Part shown: one piece after another, positions 61,148 to 64,000 of the stretch | How positions within the stretch are numbered: position 1 is the first letter of the stretch | Layout: each line of letters opens with the position of its first letter | Source of the DNA: Lachnospiraceae bacterium | Lineage (GTDB): Bacteria > Bacillota > Clostridia > Lachnospirales > Lachnospiraceae | NCBI GenBank assembly: GCA_910576335.1 | Contig: CAJTIU010000015.1 | Coordinates: forward strand, 1-64,000 | Direction: 5' to 3' | DNA: 64,000 nucleotides | Made by a program: the position numbers and the translations under genes | The notes under the pieces: model-generated | The model's input: only the letters and a program-made list of their open reading frames with translations | The model's database searches: none | Told to the model about the DNA's origin: nothing

Positions 61148-62723
61148 AACGTTTAATACAAACGGATATTGTGACCCCGGGCTGCACTATATGGTAGATC
61201 TGTCAGGACGTCTGGAAGAAATAAAATCTATGGTAGACGCCAGGAAATATTTTACAATCAACAGAGCCAGGCAGTATGGAAAAACGACAATACTGACTGC
61301 GCTTTCCGATTTTTTGAAAGATGATTATGAAGTGTATAGTATAGACTTTCAGACATTCAGTCATGCTGATTTTGAATCAGAGCAAAGCTTTGCCGCTGTT
61401 TTTTCCGAAAGGATACTGGAATGTGCGGGAAAGATACCCGAAGAGGAAGAACGGCAATTAAAGCAGTATGCATCGGGAACGGCGCACAGGGGAACATTAT
61501 CTACGCTTTTCAGGTCGATTTCCAGGCTGTGCGAGAAGTCGGAAAAACGGATTGTTTTACTTATTGACGAAGTAGACACTGCGACAAATAACCAGGTGTT
61601 TATTGATTTTCTTGCCCAGCTCCGTGCTTATTATTTAAAGAAAAACAGAACCGCTGCTTTTCAGTCTGTTATTTTGGCAGGAGTTTATGATGTGCGGAAT
61701 ATTAAGAGAAAGCTTCGTCCGGAAGAGGAACATAAAGTAAACAGTCCGTGGAATATTGCCGCTGATTTTCTTGTGGACATGAGCTTTTCAGCAGAAGAGA
61801 TCAGGCAGATGCTCTGTGGGTATGAAGCGGATTACAATACGGGAATGGATGTTGGAAAGATGTCAGGATTTTTATATGATTATACGTCCGGATACCCGTA
61901 TCTGGTGTCACGACTCTGTATGATTATGGATGAAAGGATTCCAGGCATTCTGGATTTTCCGGATCGTTCCAGTGCATGGACGAAGGAAGGTCTTCTGACA
62001 GCGGTTAGGATGCTTTTGGAGGAGAATAACCCCTTGTTTGAATCGCTGATGGATAAACTGGATGTTTTTCCTGAGTTGAAACAGGTGATTATGAGACTTC
62101 TGTTCCAGGGACAGAGTATTGCATATAATGCGGATGACAGTTCCGTTCACAATGCGAGGATGTTTGGGTTTGTCAAGGTGGAAAATTCATCAGTTTTTAT
62201 TGCAAACAGGATTTTTGAGACGCGGCTGTATAACAAATTTCTGCTGGACTTTAAAGAGCAAAACAGAGAGATTTATCTGGAAGGAACACGGCAGAAAAGC
62301 CAGTTTGTGATTGGAGGACATCTGAATGTAAGGTTAATACTTGAGAAATTCGTAGAGACCTTTGACTTTTTATATGGGGAACAGAACCAGACATTTTTAG
62401 AGGACGAGGGGCGAAAGTATTTTATGTTGTTCCTGCGCCCTATTATCAATGGAACAGGCAACTGTTATGTAGAAGCACAGACAAGAAATCGTGAACGGAT
62501 GGATCTGGTTATTGACTATTACGGAGAGCAAAGCATCATCGAACTTAAAATATGGCATGGGAATGCCTATAAGGAACGAGGCGAAAAGCAGCTATCGGAT
62601 TATCTTGATTATTTTAATCTGAAAAAAGGATATATGTTAAGCTTTAATTTTAATAAAAAGAAAGAAATCGGTGTAAAGGAGATTGTACTTGGAGACAGGC
62701 TTCTGATTGAGGCGGTGGTATGA
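61140..62723 (+). CDS. AAA-ATPase-like / PD-(D/E)XK nuclease domain protein 2
   Basis: A 527-residue paralogue of 56619-58193 with the same layout: Walker A RQYGKTT near residue 48, Walker B LLIDEVDTATNNQVFIDFL near 145, and C-terminal DLVIDYYG plus IIELKIWHG as the D...ExK site. Long stretches are identical (EHKVNSPWNIAADFLVDMSF). ATG 61140 overlaps the alaX stop by 8 bp, which implies coupled translation; the frame is open further upstream inside alaX but has no ribosome site. Function unknown. Confidence 0.9.
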   Translation: MRKTFNTNGYCDPGLHYMVDLSGRLEEIKSMVDARKYFTINRARQYGKTTILTALSDFLKDDYEVYSIDFQTFSHADFESEQSFAAVFSERILECAGKIPEEEERQLKQYASGTAHRGTLSTLFRSISRLCEKSEKRIVLLIDEVDTATNNQVFIDFLAQLRAYYLKKNRTAAFQSVILAGVYDVRNIKRKLRPEEEHKVNSPWNIAADFLVDMSFSAEEIRQMLCGYEADYNTGMDVGKMSGFLYDYTSGYPYLVSRLCMIMDERIPGILDFPDRSSAWTKEGLLTAVRMLLEENNPLFESLMDKLDVFPELKQVIMRLLFQGQSIAYNADDSSVHNARMFGFVKVENSSVFIANRIFETRLYNKFLLDFKEQNREIYLEGTRQKSQFVIGGHLNVRLILEKFVETFDFLYGEQNQTFLEDEGRKYFMLFLRPIINGTGNCYVEAQTRNRERMDLVIDYYGEQSIIELKIWHGNAYKERGEKQLSDYLDYFNLKKGYMLSFNFNKKKEIGVKEIVLGDRLLIEAVV

Positions 62724-62751
62724 TGATCATATAGATAAGATTGGAGAAACT

Positions 62752-63483
62752 ATGACAAAATTTAAGACAATATTGGCAGTACTCGCTATGTTTTTTATGA
62801 TTATTGCAGCTCTGCTCACTAGCTTTCAGATTGCAATCTATGGGGATCCCCAGTACGGCTTTTATGAATCTCTGTATGAGAAATACCATGTGACAGAGGA
62901 GCTTCATATGGAGCTTTCTGATGTCATGGAGGTGACGGATTACATGATGGCGTACCTGATCGGGGAGGAGGACGAACTGTCCATTGTGACAGATGTGGAC
63001 GGAAGAGAACAGGATTTCTTCAATGAGCAGGACCGGCTTCATATGGCAGACGTGAAAAATCTTTTTTTGGGCGGGCTTAAGGTGCGGACGGTACTTCTGA
63101 TCCTGGCAGCGTTGATTGTCATCGTGCTTTCAGTGTGGAAGGCGGAGGTAAGAGAGCTTCTTACAAGGGCATATTCCTGGGCGCTAGGTGTGTTTGCCGC
63201 GGCGATTGTGTTCCTTGGAATAGGCTTTGCCATTGACTTTACGGCATGTTTCCGGGTTTTCCATGAGATCTTCTTTACAAATGACCTGTGGATGTTCGAC
63301 CCGGCAGAGGATTATATGATCCGCATGCTGCCGGAAGGCTTTTTCTCGGATATGGTGATCCGGATCGGGCTGATCTTCCTGGGCTTTCTTCTGGGAATCT
63401 GGATTCTTCTGAGAGTCTGGAGGATGCTTGCTGCACGGGTTAAGAAGGATGGTCAGCCTGATGCAAGGATGGGTTCTAAATGA
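62752..63483 (+). CDS. TIGR01906-like integral membrane protein (DUF1461)
   Basis: A 243-residue protein with about four membrane segments: near the N terminus (LAVLAMFFMIIAALL), at about 112-130, 142-160 and 195-220. The first outer loop (about 30-105) contains MMAYLIGEEDEL and FFNEQDRLHMADVKNLF, characteristic of the family. ATG 62752 follows TTGGAGAAAC. Function unknown. Confidence 0.85.
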   Translation: MTKFKTILAVLAMFFMIIAALLTSFQIAIYGDPQYGFYESLYEKYHVTEELHMELSDVMEVTDYMMAYLIGEEDELSIVTDVDGREQDFFNEQDRLHMADVKNLFLGGLKVRTVLLILAALIVIVLSVWKAEVRELLTRAYSWALGVFAAAIVFLGIGFAIDFTACFRVFHEIFFTNDLWMFDPAEDYMIRMLPEGFFSDMVIRIGLIFLGFLLGIWILLRVWRMLAARVKKDGQPDARMGSK

Positions 63484-63512
63484 AGTGAACAGTACGTTTA
63501 TTTATGGCGGAG

Positions 63513-63535
63513 ATTGTGTTACAATAGGTTTATGC
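63513..63535 (+). promoter_or_regulatory. putative purL -10 region
   Basis: TACAAT at 63530-63535 with a poor -35 (TTTATT about 17 bp before). I see no purine riboswitch in the 115-bp gap. Confidence 0.35.
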
Positions 63536-63598
63536 AGTTATCAATTGCGACTGTCGGAGTTGCTGTAGATTTATAGATTCTTTTATGGAGGAAAGCAA

Positions 63599-64000
63599 AT
63601 GAGTAATGTGAGACGAGTGTATGTAGAGAAAAAAGAAGGATTCGGAGTACAGGCCAAGGATCTGAAGCAGGAGATTGGCAGTTATCTCGGTATCCGGGAT
63701 GTGAAGAATGTCCGCGTGCTGATCCGGTATGATGTGGAGAATATCTCGGATGCGACTTTTGAGAAGGCGTGTAACGGCGTATTCTCGGAGCCGCCTGTAG
63801 ACATGCTGTATCACGAGGAGTTCCCGGTGACTGAAAACAGCAGAATCTTTTCTGTGGAATTTCTTCCGGGACAGTTCGACCAGCGCGCAGATTCTGCGGT
63901 TCAGTGTGTGCAGTTTATTAAGGAAGATGAAAAGCCGGTGATCCGGACAGCTACTACCTATGTGATCGAAGGGGAAGAGCGCCCCATACCGGACGAAGAG
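63599..64000 (+). CDS. purL: phosphoribosylformylglycinamidine synthase, N-terminal part
   Basis: The first 134 codons of the ATP- and glutamine-dependent fourth step of purine synthesis. The start RVYVEKKEGFGVQAKDLKQE, SYLGIRDVKNVRVLIRYDVE and VEFLPGQFDQRADSA are characteristic of the clostridial single-chain enzyme of about 1,250 residues (PurS-PurL-PurQ fused). ATG follows ATGGAGGAAAGCAA. The gene runs past the window end. Confidence 0.94.
   Translation, partial: MSNVRRVYVEKKEGFGVQAKDLKQEIGSYLGIRDVKNVRVLIRYDVENISDATFEKACNGVFSEPPVDMLYHEEFPVTENSRIFSVEFLPGQFDQRADSAVQCVQFIKEDEKPVIRTATTYVIEGEERPIPDEE

Overview
The window is a stretch of chromosome from an anaerobic, Gram-positive Firmicute, most likely a gut Lachnospiraceae (Clostridia). 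The evidence is a T-box leader in front of ilvB, a CIRCE-controlled hrcA-grpE-dnaK-dnaJ operon, AGGAGG-type ribosome sites with GTG/TTG starts, a rubredoxin-flavin reductase fusion, corrinoid methyltransferases and a single-chain PurL. I see no prophage, insertion sequence, rRNA, tRNA or CRISPR array. Species cannot be told from the sequence alone.

Layout. 0-4.3 kb: sulfate ABC importer (lipoprotein, CysT, CysW, short CysA). 4.3-9.4 kb: peptide-type ABC exporter with its two-component system; both promoters carry the same ATCACA-N4-TGTGAT operator. 9.5-13.5 kb: branched-chain amino acid synthesis (T-box, ilvB, ilvN, ilvE). 13.7-14.6 kb: GNAT, a HipA remnant and an XRE regulator. 14.9-18.4 kb: TTG-start ECF sigma factor, membrane protein and ABC pair. 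18.5-23.7 kb: class I heat-shock operon. 23.7-28.9 kb: ABC-2 exporter facing a NarL-type two-component system. 29-33.2 kb: iron alcohol dehydrogenase, MATE, RidA, Mrp ATPase.

33.2-42.9 kb: the most unusual locus. A [2Fe-2S]/ASKHA corrinoid-protein activator, a PucR/CdaR-like regulator lacking its DNA-binding end, three uroporphyrinogen-decarboxylase-fold methyltransferases, a B12-binding corrinoid protein and a sugar-type (CUT1) importer without an ATPase all lie on one strand. Together they suggest uptake and corrinoid-dependent demethylation of a methylated, perhaps sugar- or polyol-like, compound. 43-45 kb: glycogen branching enzyme. 45.4-51 kb: TetR regulator, a LexA-boxed radical-SAM/DUF4130 DNA repair pair, and an Fe-S helicase-nuclease. 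51-54.3 kb: YtrA-type GntR/ABC operon and a membrane-bound XRE regulator. 54.5-56 kb: endonuclease IV and rubredoxin-type flavin reductase. 56.6-63.5 kb: two paralogous AAA-ATPase/PD-(D/E)XK proteins around argS-alaX, and a TIGR01906-like membrane protein. 63.6 kb to the end: start of purL.

Most intergenic regions carry small palindromic elements of at least four families: (1) a ~132-bp element with terminal inverted repeats and hairpins whose arms change together between copies (three full copies and about ten fragments); (2) a ~135-170-bp cruciform element (two copies); (3) a GTGTTTGAAAA palindrome (one full, two partial); (4) a GGGGACGGGG palindrome placed as a terminator at 3' ends (three). 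Several encode the last residues or the stop codon of a neighbouring gene.
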